The notes beneath the pieces were generated by a model. The model was not told the origin of the DNA. It made no database searches and saw only the letters and a list, made by a program, of their open reading frames with translations. From IMG/VR virus record IMGVR_UViG_3300049732_000162, positions 1 to 35,010 of that record: a stretch of DNA of 35,010 nt. The stretch is one strand, 5' to 3'. The position numbers and the translations under genes are program-made. Below are positions 27,023 to 34,772 of this stretch, piece after piece (the first letter of the stretch is position 1; every line of letters begins with the position of its first letter). The stretch is from a virus.

Positions 27023-28203
27023 TACGCCGGCGTTGCGCCGTTCGCGAATGCCGCCGGCTGGAAGATCAGCAGTACCAGTCTCTCCTCAACCCTGATCGTC
27101 AGCATGTTTTTCTCGAAATCATCGACGTTCTGCTCCGCGATTTGTACATTCACTTCCTCGCGGTCGAGAATCAGCGAATTGCCCTGGAACGCGCCGACCA
27201 GGAACGTGCCGGCCGCCTGGTGAGTCGACATCACCATTCTGACGCCCCAAATCCGCGGCGCAGTCGTATAGTCGATCGGGTTGGCAAACAGGTAGTTGCC
27301 CTGCGAATTCTTCGCCAGCGCGACCTTGGCCCAGTCGGCGGGATTCAGCACCAGACCATCGGCCATGTAGCCCGCCGATGCCAGCGTAAAGATCACCGTC
27401 CCGATCGAATCCATGAGCGTCGCGGGCAGCGCCGGCGCGGCGACATCGGTCGCGACAGGATTGAAGCCCTTGAGCTGCGGACTCGTGCCGGTGCCGTTCA
27501 GCAATTGGTTGTCTTCCGCCTTTTTCACGCCATAGATCCCGTTGCTTTCGATCTGAGACGCGACCGCCGGCAAATCGTCGTACATCTGCCGCGAGATCTT
27601 GAAAATGTGTGCGATCGTCTCGACGGGCAGCGTTCGCGGATTGAACACTTTATCGGATTTGGGCTTGGCTGCGCCCTCGGCTACCGGCGCGGCGGAGTTC
27701 GTGAAGCTCGTCTCCTCGACAAACTGCACGGCGCCCGACGTCGTGCGGCCTTGCGGCACAAGAGATCGCACGCCGAGCGGCAGGCGCGCAGCCGAGCCGA
27801 CGCCGACAAACTCCGTTATGGCGCGCGAAATGCCCACCATATCTTTCTGCTCGAGCCCGCCGCGGAGCGTCGCAGTGTACTGGCCGTGGCCGCCCTGCTT
27901 CACGAAGGCGAGGAAGCCGGGATCTTCGATGAACCGCTGGCCGATCGATTTCGGCGATTCCGGCACGGCCGGCGCCTGGCGCTGCTTTTCCTCGATCGCA
28001 TCGAGCCGCGCCGTTGCGGCTTCGTGCTTCTTCTGGAAATCCGCCATGCCCTCATCGAGCTTTCCGAGCTTGGTGAGGATTTCGCCCTGCGGCTTGCCTT
28101 GCTTGATCGCTTCGGCAAGCTGCGCGTAGAGCGGTTTGTATTCCGTCAGGCCTTTTTTCAATTCGTCGATTTCGGCCGGAGTCAACGTTCCATTATCAGG
28201 CAT
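27022..28203 (-). CDS. HK97-family major capsid protein
   Basis: The product is 393 residues. Residues 1-90 are a charged coiled coil (the delta scaffold domain: QKKHEAATARLDAIEEKQ), which the protease removes. The mature part starts near KSIGQRF and has the family traits: GGHGQYTATLRGG, the central FVEETSFTNSAAPVAEGA, IFKISRQMYDDLPAVASQI, then LLNGTGTSPQLKGF and ILDREEVNVQIAEQNVDDFEKNM. The ATG at 28203 follows AAAGGAA. Self-scaffolding plus a neighbouring protease give the HK97-type maturation path. Confidence 0.96.
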   Translation of the reverse strand: MPDNGTLTPAEIDELKKGLTEYKPLYAQLAEAIKQGKPQGEILTKLGKLDEGMADFQKKHEAATARLDAIEEKQRQAPAVPESPKSIGQRFIEDPGFLAFVKQGGHGQYTATLRGGLEQKDMVGISRAITEFVGVGSAARLPLGVRSLVPQGRTTSGAVQFVEETSFTNSAAPVAEGAAKPKSDKVFNPRTLPVETIAHIFKISRQMYDDLPAVASQIESNGIYGVKKAEDNQLLNGTGTSPQLKGFNPVATDVAAPALPATLMDSIGTVIFTLASAGYMADGLVLNPADWAKVALAKNSQGNYLFANPIDYTTAPRIWGVRMVMSTHQAAGTFLVGAFQGNSLILDREEVNVQIAEQNVDDFEKNMLTIRVEERLVLLIFQPAAFANGATPA

Positions 28204-28928
28204 GTGAAGGTTCCTTTCGTTTCGTGGTAGAGATCCTGCGTGCGCCTGATTGCGAGCGCTTCCCGCAATCCGCCCAACGCACGCGCCAATTCATCCGCCT
28301 TCGCGTCCCGCTCCGGCTCGGTTTTCGCGTCCCGCTCCAACCGGCAAACAGAAATCAATCGCCGGGCCTGATCGCCCGTCGCGCCTTGCTCGCGCATCCA
28401 TTGCTCGACGTCGCGCACGGTCGCGCAATCGTCAAGCGACTTGACCGCGGTCATTCGCGCCCGCACGTTAGCGGGTACACTCGCAAGGGAAAACTCATAT
28501 ACCGTCAGATTCTTCAGCGTACGCACGCCCGTCGCTTCATCGAAGGTCGCGCCGTTTTCGCCGCGCAGCGCATAGCCGATCGAGAGCCCGAACGGTTGTT
28601 TCAGCTTCGCCGCGTGCCGCGCAACGGCATACGCGTTCCGCCCTTCGTCCGAATCGAGCGTGAATTCGCCCGCGACCTTCAGCCCCTTCGAGTCTTCCTC
28701 TGCGCCGGTCGAGAATCCGACCACGCGCCCGGTATTGTGAGCCATCAGCACCGGCCAGCGCCCGCCCGATTCCTCGATCGATTCGGCGAACGCGCCGCGT
28801 TTGATTTTGTCGCCCTGTAGATCGATATTTCCGAATACCGCGGCGTGCCCTTCGAATTGCCCGGCTTCGGTCAGTTCCTTCGTGAATGCGAAGGAACACG
28901 CGATTACTTTGCGCTCAGTGTCAGGCAT
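28182..28928 (-). CDS. Prohead protease, HK97 (U35) family
   Basis: The product is 248 residues. It has the catalytic His in VLMAHNTGRVVG (about 62) and Ser in PFGLSIGYA (about 114), with GHAAVFGNIDLQGDKIKRGAF at the start. It cleaves the capsid delta domain during maturation. The C-terminal ~70 residues are charged and may be autoprocessed. Its end overlaps the capsid gene by 22 bases. The ATG at 28928 abuts the BrnT promoter region on the other strand. Confidence 0.94.
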   Translation of the reverse strand: MPDTERKVIACSFAFTKELTEAGQFEGHAAVFGNIDLQGDKIKRGAFAESIEESGGRWPVLMAHNTGRVVGFSTGAEEDSKGLKVAGEFTLDSDEGRNAYAVARHAAKLKQPFGLSIGYALRGENGATFDEATGVRTLKNLTVYEFSLASVPANVRARMTAVKSLDDCATVRDVEQWMREQGATGDQARRLISVCRLERDAKTEPERDAKADELARALGGLREALAIRRTQDLYHETKGTFTCLIMER

Positions 28929-28939
28929 GCAGACTCCTG

Positions 28940-28948
28940 TGTTATACT
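28940..28948 (+). promoter_or_regulatory. Extended -10 promoter for BrnT/BrnA
   Basis: TGT-TATACT (TGN followed by a hexamer with five of six matches to TATAAT, 28943-28948). There is no good -35, as is normal for extended -10 promoters. The start site would fall near 28955, just before the BrnT start at 28963. It points away from the protease gene. Confidence 0.55.
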
Positions 28949-28962
28949 ATGTATATACAGCC

Positions 28963-29280
28963 GTGATATACGAGTGGGACGAAAGAAAGAATGACGCGAA
29001 CTTAAGGAAGCACGGCATTCCTTTTGAGATCGCAACACAAGTGTTCGATGATCCGAATTGCATCATCGAGCAAAACTATGACGACCCCGAAACCGGAGAA
29101 CCGCGCTGGCAAGCCATCGGCATTGCGCGAGAGCATCCGGCAATCCTGATGGTGATTCATGTCTACCGTACTGACGAATGGAAAACAATCGAAATCGACG
29201 AAGAGCCGGAAGAAGTCATCCGCATCCTATCCGCACGAGAGGCTGATTCGCGTGAAAGCCGAAGATATCGCAAAGTATAA
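28963..29280 (+). CDS. brnT: BrnT-type toxin (ribonuclease)
   Basis: The product is 105 residues from GTG at 28963; an ATG at 28927 would add 12. The family marks are complete: YEWDERKNDANLRKHGIPFE at the start, QVFDDP, EPRWQAIGIA (GERW-type), and the C-terminal RILSAREADSRESRRY (the RIISARxAxxxERxxY motif). BrnT is a RelE-fold RNase that inhibits translation and is neutralised by BrnA. The gene overlaps brnA by 29 bases. It is on the plus strand, wedged between the prohead protease and the minor head protein genes, so the pair is an inserted cassette (moron) with its own promoter. It might stabilise a plasmid-like prophage or defend against other phages. Confidence 0.88.
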   Translation: MIYEWDERKNDANLRKHGIPFEIATQVFDDPNCIIEQNYDDPETGEPRWQAIGIAREHPAILMVIHVYRTDEWKTIEIDEEPEEVIRILSAREADSRESRRYRKV

Positions 29281-29563
29281 ACTTTCCAAACGCGACCGGG
29301 ACGCGCTCAAGCGTATTGCCGACCAACAGGCCCGCGGTGACGATTCCGGCATCGATTACAGCGACATTCCGCCGCTCACGGACGAACAACTCTCCCGCAT
29401 GATATCGCTGCGCGAATTCCGCAAACGCATTCCGGTCAGCGTACGGATTGATCCGCGCGTGATGGAATGGCTGAAATCGAAAGGGCCAGGACATCTGACC
29501 AGAATCAATGACATCCTGCTCAATTTGATGGAAGCCGAACAACGCCAAACTCCCAGACCGTAA
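29252..29563 (+). CDS. brnA: BrnA-type antitoxin
   Basis: The product is 103 residues from GTG at 29252, inside the end of brnT. The order (DIPPLTDEQLSRMISLRE in the middle, then RIPVSVRIDPRVMEWLKSKGPGHLTRINDILLNLM) is the BrnA family: an N-terminal toxin-binding part and a ribbon-helix-helix DNA-binding C-terminus (strand VSVRID, helices RVMEWLKSK and TRINDILLNLM). BrnA dimers bind the toxin and repress the operon promoter. The stop (29561-29563) abuts the stop of the convergent minor head gene with no spacer. Confidence 0.85.
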   Translation: MKAEDIAKYKLSKRDRDALKRIADQQARGDDSGIDYSDIPPLTDEQLSRMISLREFRKRIPVSVRIDPRVMEWLKSKGPGHLTRINDILLNLMEAEQRQTPRP

Positions 29564-30358
29564 TCACGCCGCTCGCCGCGGCCGCACCGCCCGCTTTACC
29601 TCGAAGCTCAGAACGCAACGGCAATTGACCACAAGGCCCGCCGGCGCTCCCATAGATCCGTCCCCCGGATACTGCAACTGATACCCGCCGACCATAAACG
29701 CGGCGGCGAGCGATCGCCTTTGCCCGCTCGCCGCTCGGTGCGTGTCTCTCGCGTCCGGCCTTGCAATCCAGAATTTGTACATCGGCACGGCAACGGCTTC
29801 GGCCGCAATGAGCGATCCGAAATTCGCCGCCGCGTGCACCTCGGTCCGGGCGATCGTCATGGCGCGTTCCGGCGTGATCGACCGGCGGTGCTTGGTGATC
29901 CGGTCGGCGATCTGCTGGCGGCTTTCGCCCTTTTGAACGCCGATGCGGATCTGGTTCCCGATCTCATCGCGCGACGTCTGTGTAATGCCCTTGACGCGCT
30001 CCGCGCCGTTCATCCGAAGATGGCTGATCGCGGCCTGCATAAAGGGATCAGGCGGTTTCGCGGCTTTGAGCGGCTCAATCGCATCGCTCATGAACTCGCC
30101 CGCACGCGGAGTAACGGAAAGCCAGACGCGCTCGAGATACCGCGTCCATTCATCCTCCGATACCGCCTCGAGCGCCTCGGCTTCGTATCCCGTTTGCTCG
30201 TATGCCGCCGCCGCGCTCGCGCCTTCCCGTTCCAGGATCACCGCCGCCGGCCGCACCCATCGCGCGATCTCGCTTTCGATGAAGCGCGCGAATTGCGCGC
30301 CGAGGCGGGCGGTGGGCTTCGAGATGTCAGATTCCTGCTTGTCGGCTACGGCGATCAT
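29564..30358 (-). CDS. Phage head morphogenesis/minor head protein (SPP1 gp7/Mu F-like)
   Basis: The product is 264 residues. The C-terminal signature is complete: RTEVHAAANFGSLIAAEA, KFWIARPDARDTHRAASGQ, and a PGDGSMGAPAGLVVNCRCVLSFEV end. This family is attached to the portal and needed for head assembly and DNA delivery. It lies on the leftward transcript after the methyltransferase gene, with an ATGA overlap. The convergent brnA gene ends against it with zero spacing. Confidence 0.92.
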   Translation of the reverse strand: MIAVADKQESDISKPTARLGAQFARFIESEIARWVRPAAVILEREGASAAAAYEQTGYEAEALEAVSEDEWTRYLERVWLSVTPRAGEFMSDAIEPLKAAKPPDPFMQAAISHLRMNGAERVKGITQTSRDEIGNQIRIGVQKGESRQQIADRITKHRRSITPERAMTIARTEVHAAANFGSLIAAEAVAVPMYKFWIARPDARDTHRAASGQRRSLAAAFMVGGYQLQYPGDGSMGAPAGLVVNCRCVLSFEVKRAVRPRRAA

Positions 30359-30744
30359 GCGTTATTGAAAACCACAATCATGCTAGGGAAAGGCGCGGAA
30401 TTCTGATGGCCGCCAAACTTGAGCCGCCCGCGAATGAACCGGATCTCCGTTGCCTTCGGCAAGATGATTTCATGAAACCATCGGGTATCGGTGCGGGAAG
30501 GTATCAGATAGACGGCACAATCCGCTTCAGCGGCTCGCCTCAACCACGGCGCTATATCGTCATACGGCGGATTACAAAAAACGCGCTTGCCTTCCCATAC
30601 CGAAAACAGTGGCCCAAGTCCGTCAATCGTTCCATCAATCGGGCAAGGATCAAAGTCAAACTGAAATTCACGATTTAACCCGGCGTAGATTTCGGTCGGC
30701 GTAGTCCATTCAACCGACTTACGCGACCAGACAACACGATTCAT
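30355..30744 (-). CDS. Phage DNA N6-adenine methyltransferase (PF05869-like)
   Basis: The product is 129 residues. The family pattern is clear: EWTTPTEIYAGLNREFQFDFDPCP near the start, GLGPLFSVWEGKRVFCNPPY with the catalytic (N/D)PPY motif at about 57-61, AVYLIPSRTDTRWFHEII, and RFIRGRLKFGG. Short phage Dam enzymes of this size often protect phage DNA from restriction. Its location inside the head cluster, between a minor head gene and small genes, is atypical; early expression would be expected for protection. The stop overlaps the next start (ATGA). Confidence 0.9.
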   Translation of the reverse strand: MNRVVWSRKSVEWTTPTEIYAGLNREFQFDFDPCPIDGTIDGLGPLFSVWEGKRVFCNPPYDDIAPWLRRAAEADCAVYLIPSRTDTRWFHEIILPKATEIRFIRGRLKFGGHQNSAPFPSMIVVFNNA

Positions 30745-30752
30745 CGCGCGTT

Positions 30753-31052
30753 TTACTGCATCACCGCCTGCCCGACAACCTCGAACGTGAGCGCCTGACG
30801 CGACCGGTCGAACCAGTCGCCGCCGATTTCGAGCGCGAAGAACGTCAGCTCGTCGTGATCGGTCGGCCGATAGCTCACGAGCGCCACGCGTGTAACGCCC
30901 ATATCGCGGAGATCCTGAACGTCGTCGAATTCGAGCAGATCGGGCATTTCGTCAATCGAGCGGATATCCTCGATGCGTCCCACGCAGACGCCGGGCGGGC
31001 CGGATATGCGGACGCGAGTGAACAGGCGGAGATTGCTTTCAGCGGTCAGCAT
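30753..31052 (-). CDS. Hypothetical protein starting with repeat-encoded MLTAES
   Basis: The product is 99 residues, beta-rich (RIEDIRSIDEMPDLLEFD, VTRVALVSYRP, ELTFFALEIGGDWFDRSRQALTFEVVG), fitting a small sandwich or barrel fold, but not recognised. The first six residues, MLTAES, are identical to those of the terminase, because both start codons come from the heptamer repeat. It overlaps the previous gene by 7 bases. Confidence 0.65.
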   Translation of the reverse strand: MLTAESNLRLFTRVRISGPPGVCVGRIEDIRSIDEMPDLLEFDDVQDLRDMGVTRVALVSYRPTDHDELTFFALEIGGDWFDRSRQALTFEVVGQAVMQ

Positions 31053-31057
31053 TCAGC
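31037..31057. repeat. TCAGCNN heptamer units at the 30753/31046 gene junction
   Basis: Three TCAGC units (TTTCAGCGGTCAGCATTCAGC on the plus strand is the visible core in two parts). They carry the start codon of the 30753 gene and sit beside the stop of the 31046 gene. Confidence 0.65.
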
Positions 31058-31258
31058 TTCCTCGTCTTGCGGTTGGATCTGAACCGAGGGATCTTGGAAG
31101 ACCTTGAGCAATCGTTCGTCGGCGAGCGTCTCGAAATACAACACGGTTACATCCGGGTTGATATCGATCACGATTCGTTGACAGTTCGGCGGCACAAGCT
31201 CACGCTTGACGAGCGCTTCAATAAAATCCTTTGAGTGCTTGATGGGATACTTTGTCAT
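31046..31258 (-). CDS. Hypothetical protein
   Basis: The product is 70 residues from the ATG at 31258 (ATGA overlap with the previous stop). It has a short basic start (TKYPIKHSKDFIEALVK), then strands IVIDINPDVTVLYFETL, and an acidic C-terminus. The end lies in the heptamer repeat. No family recognised. Confidence 0.6.
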   Translation of the reverse strand: MTKYPIKHSKDFIEALVKRELVPPNCQRIVIDINPDVTVLYFETLADERLLKVFQDPSVQIQPQDEEAEC

Positions 31259-31353
31259 CGGAACGCTCCGCAAGCACGCGCGATAATCGCCGCCGCGATA
31301 ATCGCGCCGAGCGTCGCGATGTAGAGCCAGAACATGCGCGAGGCGTTGGTCAT
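31255..31353 (-). CDS. Tiny membrane protein
   Basis: The product is 32 residues: MTNASRMFWLYIATLGAI, then IAAAIIARACGAFR. One hydrophobic helix spans residues about 8-26. The ATG at 31353 overlaps the previous stop as ATGA and its own TGA overlaps the next ATG (ATGA), so it is part of the coupled chain. It might be a holin-like, spanin-like or superinfection peptide. Confidence 0.6.
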   Translation of the reverse strand: MTNASRMFWLYIATLGAIIAAAIIARACGAFR

Positions 31354-31616
31354 GCGTCCACCGGGAGGATCGTTATGGTCGCTTTGACTCTCCCGCTCCC
31401 ATCGCAAGTCGAGCAAGGCTTCCCACGCGCGTTCTCGCCCCATTCGCAACGTCGCCGCGAACGTCGCCGCGAGATTCCGAAGGATAGCGCTCCACAGCCG
31501 GATTCTCTGGCATTCTTGCGATACCACGCGCACCAGCCGCATAATTCATGGCATTCCGGGCAATCCAGTGATACGATCCGCTCGTTTAGCTGACCGCTGA
31601 TCGCTGACAGCTTCAT
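31350..31616 (-). CDS. Zinc-finger protein with DnaJ-like CxxCxGxG motif
   Basis: The product is 88 residues from the ATG at 31616, whose first residues (KLSAISGQ) are encoded by heptamer repeats. It has CPECHELCGWC (about 19-29) and, near the end, GKPCSTCDGSGRV (about 65-77), a DnaJ-type CxxCxGxG repeat. The two pairs could bind one or two zinc ions. Chaperone or assembly function is possible. It lies directly after the portal gene with an ATGA-type overlap. Confidence 0.7.
   Translation of the reverse strand: MKLSAISGQLNERIVSLDCPECHELCGWCAWYRKNARESGCGALSFGISRRRSRRRCEWGENARGKPCSTCDGSGRVKATITILPVDA
31588..31612. repeat. GCTGANN heptamer units at the portal/31350 gene junction
   Basis: Three units of GCTGANN (GCTGACC, GCTGATC, GCTGACA) at 31589-31609. 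They code for the N-terminus of the gene at 31350-31616 and lie next to the portal stop codon. Confidence 0.7.
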
Positions 31617-32872
31617 TGCGGCTCCGCCTCACTCCCCTGCAACGGCAGGAAATTCGCGGGCGCATAGAAGGTATCGCCGCCCGCGACCGGATCGTATTCG
31701 AGATCCCGCCGCGCTTCGTTTTGCGTGATCAGCCCCGACGTCCAGAGCTTATGCACGCGCTCGGTCGCTTCCGCCCGCGCCGTCGCGATGGCATCGAAGG
31801 AATCCTTGTCGAACAGAAGCGGCGATTCGTTGTAGCCGGGCCGCTCGGTTTGCCCCAACGGCAGCGCGATGGCGCGGTTCCAGTCGGTGCGGAAGTGCTC
31901 GAGCAGCGGCACGACCGCTTCCATGTAGAGCGCCTTCCGTGCCTCTTGATAATTTGAATAAGTGGAAGCGGAGGTATCGCCGATCAACTGCGACGGCACG
32001 TGGAACACGCTCGCGATATCGCGTTTCGACATCGTTTGCTGCGATGTGAAATCGGCATCCTTCGGGCTGAATCCGATCTCGTGCCACTTCGCCGATTGCA
32101 GGAACAGCGCCTCGCCGCCATCGCGCGACCGCCGTAGCCGTTCTTTCAACTGCGCGATCTGCGTGTCGCTCCATTCCGACTCATCCGCCGCCTCGATCCA
32201 GCCGGGCGTGAAGCCCGATTGCATCGTGCGTTTCATGAGCGTCGCGGATTCGTTCTGGGCGTCGATATCGAGCAGCGCGGCCTCGAGCGGGCTCATGCCG
32301 TAGATCGGATCGAGCGGATTGAACAGTCGCGAGTGCAGCATGTCTGAAGGCGCGACCGGATACGGATTACCGCGCGCGTCGCGTACTTTCCACATCGTGA
32401 CCTGCGGGCGCCGCGTGTCGGCGACGTCCGACTGGTTCACGTTCGTCATCGCCGTCACGCGATCGGGCGACAGCAGATAAACGGAAACGGGTTTGCCCGC
32501 GCCGTTGCGCCCGATTTCGATGTAGGCGTTGCCCGAGAGCAGCAGGAACGACAGCCAGTACTCGATGAATTCCGGCCCGCCGCCTTTGACGAGCAGCCCG
32601 ACGGATTCCTTCGATACCGAGCCGGGTTCCAGATCCCACTTCACCTGCTTGCCCGCGCCCGCGATCAGCGACACGCACGCATAAACGTCCGAGTTCGTCT
32701 GGTATCCGGTTCGCGCGAAGCCCGAGTAGTCGCGCGATGTCCAGATCGGAGCGCCGGGCGTGACGTAGCGGACCGTGATGCTCGGGCGGTTGCCCATGCC
32801 GTCGTTGATGATCGGCACGTCGGCTTGCTTGCGGCGGAAGATGTTGCGGAATTTATCGAGCACGAGGGGCAT
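31613..32872 (-). CDS. HK97-type portal protein
   Basis: The product is 419 residues. The portal signature is clear: an N-terminal NSDVYACVSLIAGAGKQVKW, WLSFLLLSGNAYIEIGRN, VYLLSPDRVTAM, HSRLFNPLDPIYGMSPLEAAL, GFSPKDADFTSQQTMSKRDIA, FHVPSQLIGD and a C-terminal ITQNEARRDLEYDPVAGGDT. It forms the dodecameric DNA channel. A short unknown gene (32891) and a DUF3102-like gene lie upstream on the same strand. Confidence 0.95.
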   Translation of the reverse strand: MPLVLDKFRNIFRRKQADVPIINDGMGNRPSITVRYVTPGAPIWTSRDYSGFARTGYQTNSDVYACVSLIAGAGKQVKWDLEPGSVSKESVGLLVKGGGPEFIEYWLSFLLLSGNAYIEIGRNGAGKPVSVYLLSPDRVTAMTNVNQSDVADTRRPQVTMWKVRDARGNPYPVAPSDMLHSRLFNPLDPIYGMSPLEAALLDIDAQNESATLMKRTMQSGFTPGWIEAADESEWSDTQIAQLKERLRRSRDGGEALFLQSAKWHEIGFSPKDADFTSQQTMSKRDIASVFHVPSQLIGDTSASTYSNYQEARKALYMEAVVPLLEHFRTDWNRAIALPLGQTERPGYNESPLLFDKDSFDAIATARAEATERVHKLWTSGLITQNEARRDLEYDPVAGGDTFYAPANFLPLQGSEAEPQ

Positions 32873-32890
32873 GAAACAGGCGAGATTACT

Positions 32891-33478
32891 CTACTTCTTA
32901 GCCTTGCGGGCCTTCAAAATCTTTACAGCCTTGGGTACCGTTAGGCTCTTATCCAACTCCATGATTTCGAGCACTTCTAACGCCTGCGGCAACGTGACAT
33001 CGGGATGCGGCTCCATGACGGGCTTCACCCTTTGTATCGCTTCCTGGTTCGCATCGTCGGCGATTTCCACGCGCTTCCGTTTCTGTGCGGATATGTCACC
33101 GAAGGATTGCACGGTCGCCCACTTGGCATGATCGGAACGCTTGAAGACTTTAACGCCATCATGCGTCATGCACGGTAGATACTCAGCGAACGTGTACACG
33201 CCACCACCTTCTAATTCGAGTGTCAATTGCCCGGTAGGATGTGGACCCTTCCCTTTTAGAATGCGTTTGGCTGAGTCAAAAAAAGCATGCAGCAGCAGAT
33301 CATCCTTGAGAACGTCTGCCCGATCGGCGTTCAGCTTATAACAGGCGAGTGCAACCTGGCCCGGTTCCAAATTATCATCAGGATTGCACTTGTCGATATA
33401 TTCGCGCATCAATGCATCCACGGTTCGGCGTGGTTTAGCATTACGCTTTGGTTCAGGCATTGGCGCAGCGGCTGCCAT
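32891..33478 (-). CDS. Hypothetical protein upstream of portal
   Basis: The product is 195 residues. The ATG at 33478 has AAAGGAA upstream. It has a charged opening (PKRNAKPRRTVDALMREYIDKCN), a beta-like middle (TGQLTLELEGGGVYTFAEYLPC), then charged helices and a C-terminal helix LTVPKAVKILKARKAKK. I do not recognise the family; the order after the DUF3102 gene hints at a regulatory or replication role rather than structure. Confidence 0.6.
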   Translation of the reverse strand: MAAAAPMPEPKRNAKPRRTVDALMREYIDKCNPDDNLEPGQVALACYKLNADRADVLKDDLLLHAFFDSAKRILKGKGPHPTGQLTLELEGGGVYTFAEYLPCMTHDGVKVFKRSDHAKWATVQSFGDISAQKRKRVEIADDANQEAIQRVKPVMEPHPDVTLPQALEVLEIMELDKSLTVPKAVKILKARKAKK

Positions 33479-34235
33479 AACGAATATTCCTTTCTCGTTC
33501 GAATTCGACTAACCAATCGATAGCCGATTGCAAACTCATGGCGCGGAGATCTTCACTCCAGCCGTACTTCTCAAATGTCGTGATCAAATCCGATGGGCGA
33601 AATCGCAGCATTTCGGATTGTGTCAGCTTGCGCATAGACGAGATGAGAGATAACGATTCATTCCGCCGCACTTGCTGTTCGGTGATAACACGGTCATCCG
33701 TTGCGGGTGCGCGTGAATCATCCTGCTGCGCTTGTTTCGCCACTTCCAGGATTTGCCGCATCCCCACATCGGGCGGTAGACTTCCTGTCGCTTTGTAATG
33801 GTCAATTGCGGCAATCGCTTTTTTCCTAGTGATTGCCTCGCCAGCTTCAGCCCGCCGTAATAGTTCTTGCCGCGCAGGTTCCGGAGTCTTGGGAGCCGCG
33901 ATGAGATACAGTGCGGAAATATCGATTTCCAGACCTTCCAGACTTCCAAAATTTGGAAGTTGTACCTTCTCGAATACGTTGATGAACATGTACGCACTCG
34001 ACTTCTTCCATCCGAATTCCCAGTCGATCCATTGCAGAAATCGGCCTTCCTCCTTTAACCGCTTGCGAGCTTCCGATAGATGAAGACCCATCAGATGAAT
34101 GCTCATCGCGGTGTTGCGTCCGAGATCACGTATGCTCTTCGCGTGGATTCGCAGATATCCCGCAGTATCAGGATCGAGCGACTCATAGTCGAACCCCGTC
34201 TGCTTAGAAACCTCAACGGCCTGTCTTATCGCCAT
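33453..34235 (-). CDS. DUF3102-like protein
   Basis: The product is 260 residues from the ATG at 34235. Longer frames reach 34436 but run into sequence used by the plus-strand gene at 34266. The core IHAKSIRDLGRNTAMSIHLMGLHLSEARKRL..., FLQWIDWEFGWKKSSAYMFINVFEKVQ fits DUF3102: a helical domain resembling a bent HTH, often on plasmids and phages near replication or partition genes. The second half has two helices (ARQELLRRAEAGEAITRKKAIAAI) and a polar C-terminus. Its first codons, ATGGCGATAAG, are the CTTATCGCC core of dyad copy 4 read on the minus strand. Confidence 0.72.
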   Translation of the reverse strand: MAIRQAVEVSKQTGFDYESLDPDTAGYLRIHAKSIRDLGRNTAMSIHLMGLHLSEARKRLKEEGRFLQWIDWEFGWKKSSAYMFINVFEKVQLPNFGSLEGLEIDISALYLIAAPKTPEPARQELLRRAEAGEAITRKKAIAAIDHYKATGSLPPDVGMRQILEVAKQAQQDDSRAPATDDRVITEQQVRRNESLSLISSMRKLTQSEMLRFRPSDLITTFEKYGWSEDLRAMSLQSAIDWLVEFERERNIRYGSRCANA

Positions 34236-34266
34236 CACACCCGATGAGTCCGGTATAGTGTGGTCA
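34217..34266 (+). repeat. Half copy of the dyad element (copy 4), includes a promoter
   Basis: Fifty bases that align without gaps to 102-151. The CTTATCGCC core (34225-34233) overlaps the first codons of the DUF3102 gene on the minus strand; TGGTCA (34261-34266) ends at the ATG of the gene at 34266. A TATAGT -10 box lies at 34253-34258. The element is thus the shared control region of two divergent genes. Confidence 0.75.
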
Positions 34267-34574
34267 TGACCCGCCGCACGCTCATCGCCCTGCCGCTCGC
34301 GGCGTTGATACCCGCGAAAGATCCGCACATGGAGTTTTACGACCGAATGGAACGCGACCTCGCCGAATGGAAAGAATACTGCCGCATCGAAAACGAAAAG
34401 GACCGGGCCACGTTGCGCGAATGGCAGCGCGAACAAGACGAATGGGACGCCGAAATAGAGCGCGACTTCGCGCCGGGTGGCCCAGGTGAAGCATGGCTCG
34501 AAAGAATGATGGCGGACATGCGGGCCGGAAAGTTCACCGAGTGGGAGCAGGCGAAACGGGAACTGGGCATCTGA
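34266..34574 (+). CDS. Exported or membrane-anchored acidic coiled-coil protein
   Basis: The product is 102 residues. The start MTRRTLIALPLAALIPAKDP looks like a short signal peptide with a twin-Arg pair; no lipobox Cys. The rest is acidic and helical (YDRMERDLAEWKEYCRIE, REQDEWDAEIERDFAP), likely a coiled coil. A GTG two codons upstream (34260) is an alternative start. The TATAGT box ends seven bases before the ATG, so the mRNA should be leaderless; no ribosome-binding site is seen. Unknown function; a surface-exclusion or spanin-like role is possible. Confidence 0.65.
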   Translation: MTRRTLIALPLAALIPAKDPHMEFYDRMERDLAEWKEYCRIENEKDRATLREWQREQDEWDAEIERDFAPGGPGEAWLERMMADMRAGKFTEWEQAKRELGI

Positions 34575-34728
34575 TCGCCATAGAAACCCCGACCGCTCCT
34601 CTTATCGCCGGTTCCCCCGATGATTCCTCGCCTGGCCTGGTCATCACCCACATCGCGAACAGCGCGAAGGCGACGGCGAGGATGAGAACGACCATACGAA
34701 CGGGATCCGCCTGCGGCTTATCGATCAT
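34534..34728 (-). CDS. Possible small membrane protein
   Basis: A 64-residue frame on the minus strand from the ATG at 34728; another ATG at 34746 adds six. Residues 13-30 (MVVLILAVAFALFAMWVM) form one clear membrane helix, followed by a polar Ser/Pro tail. It lies antisense between two plus-strand genes and overlaps the end of the first by 41 bases. A weak ribosome-binding site makes it uncertain. Confidence 0.4.
   Translation of the reverse strand: MIDKPQADPVRMVVLILAVAFALFAMWVMTRPGEESSGEPAIRGAVGVSMAIRCPVPVSPAPTR
34595..34643 (+). repeat. Half copy of the dyad element (copy 6)
   Basis: CTTATCGCC (34601-34609) and TGGTCA (34638-34643), 34 bases after the core, with a short match in between (CCCGATGATTCC). 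It is the least conserved copy and lies between the gene at 34266 and the one at 34773. Confidence 0.55.
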
Positions 34729-34772
34729 GCGGTGCTGGCTTGGCATGCCACTTGCTAGACTAATACCGAACT

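Noticed and set aside
27142-28230. 362-codon plus-strand frame across the capsid gene
   Set aside because: The minus frame is a clear HK97 capsid; this one is an Arg-rich shadow.
33453-34436. 327-codon form of the DUF3102-like gene
   Set aside because: The extra N-terminal 67 codons are antisense to the gene at 34266; the family core begins right after the ATG at 34235.
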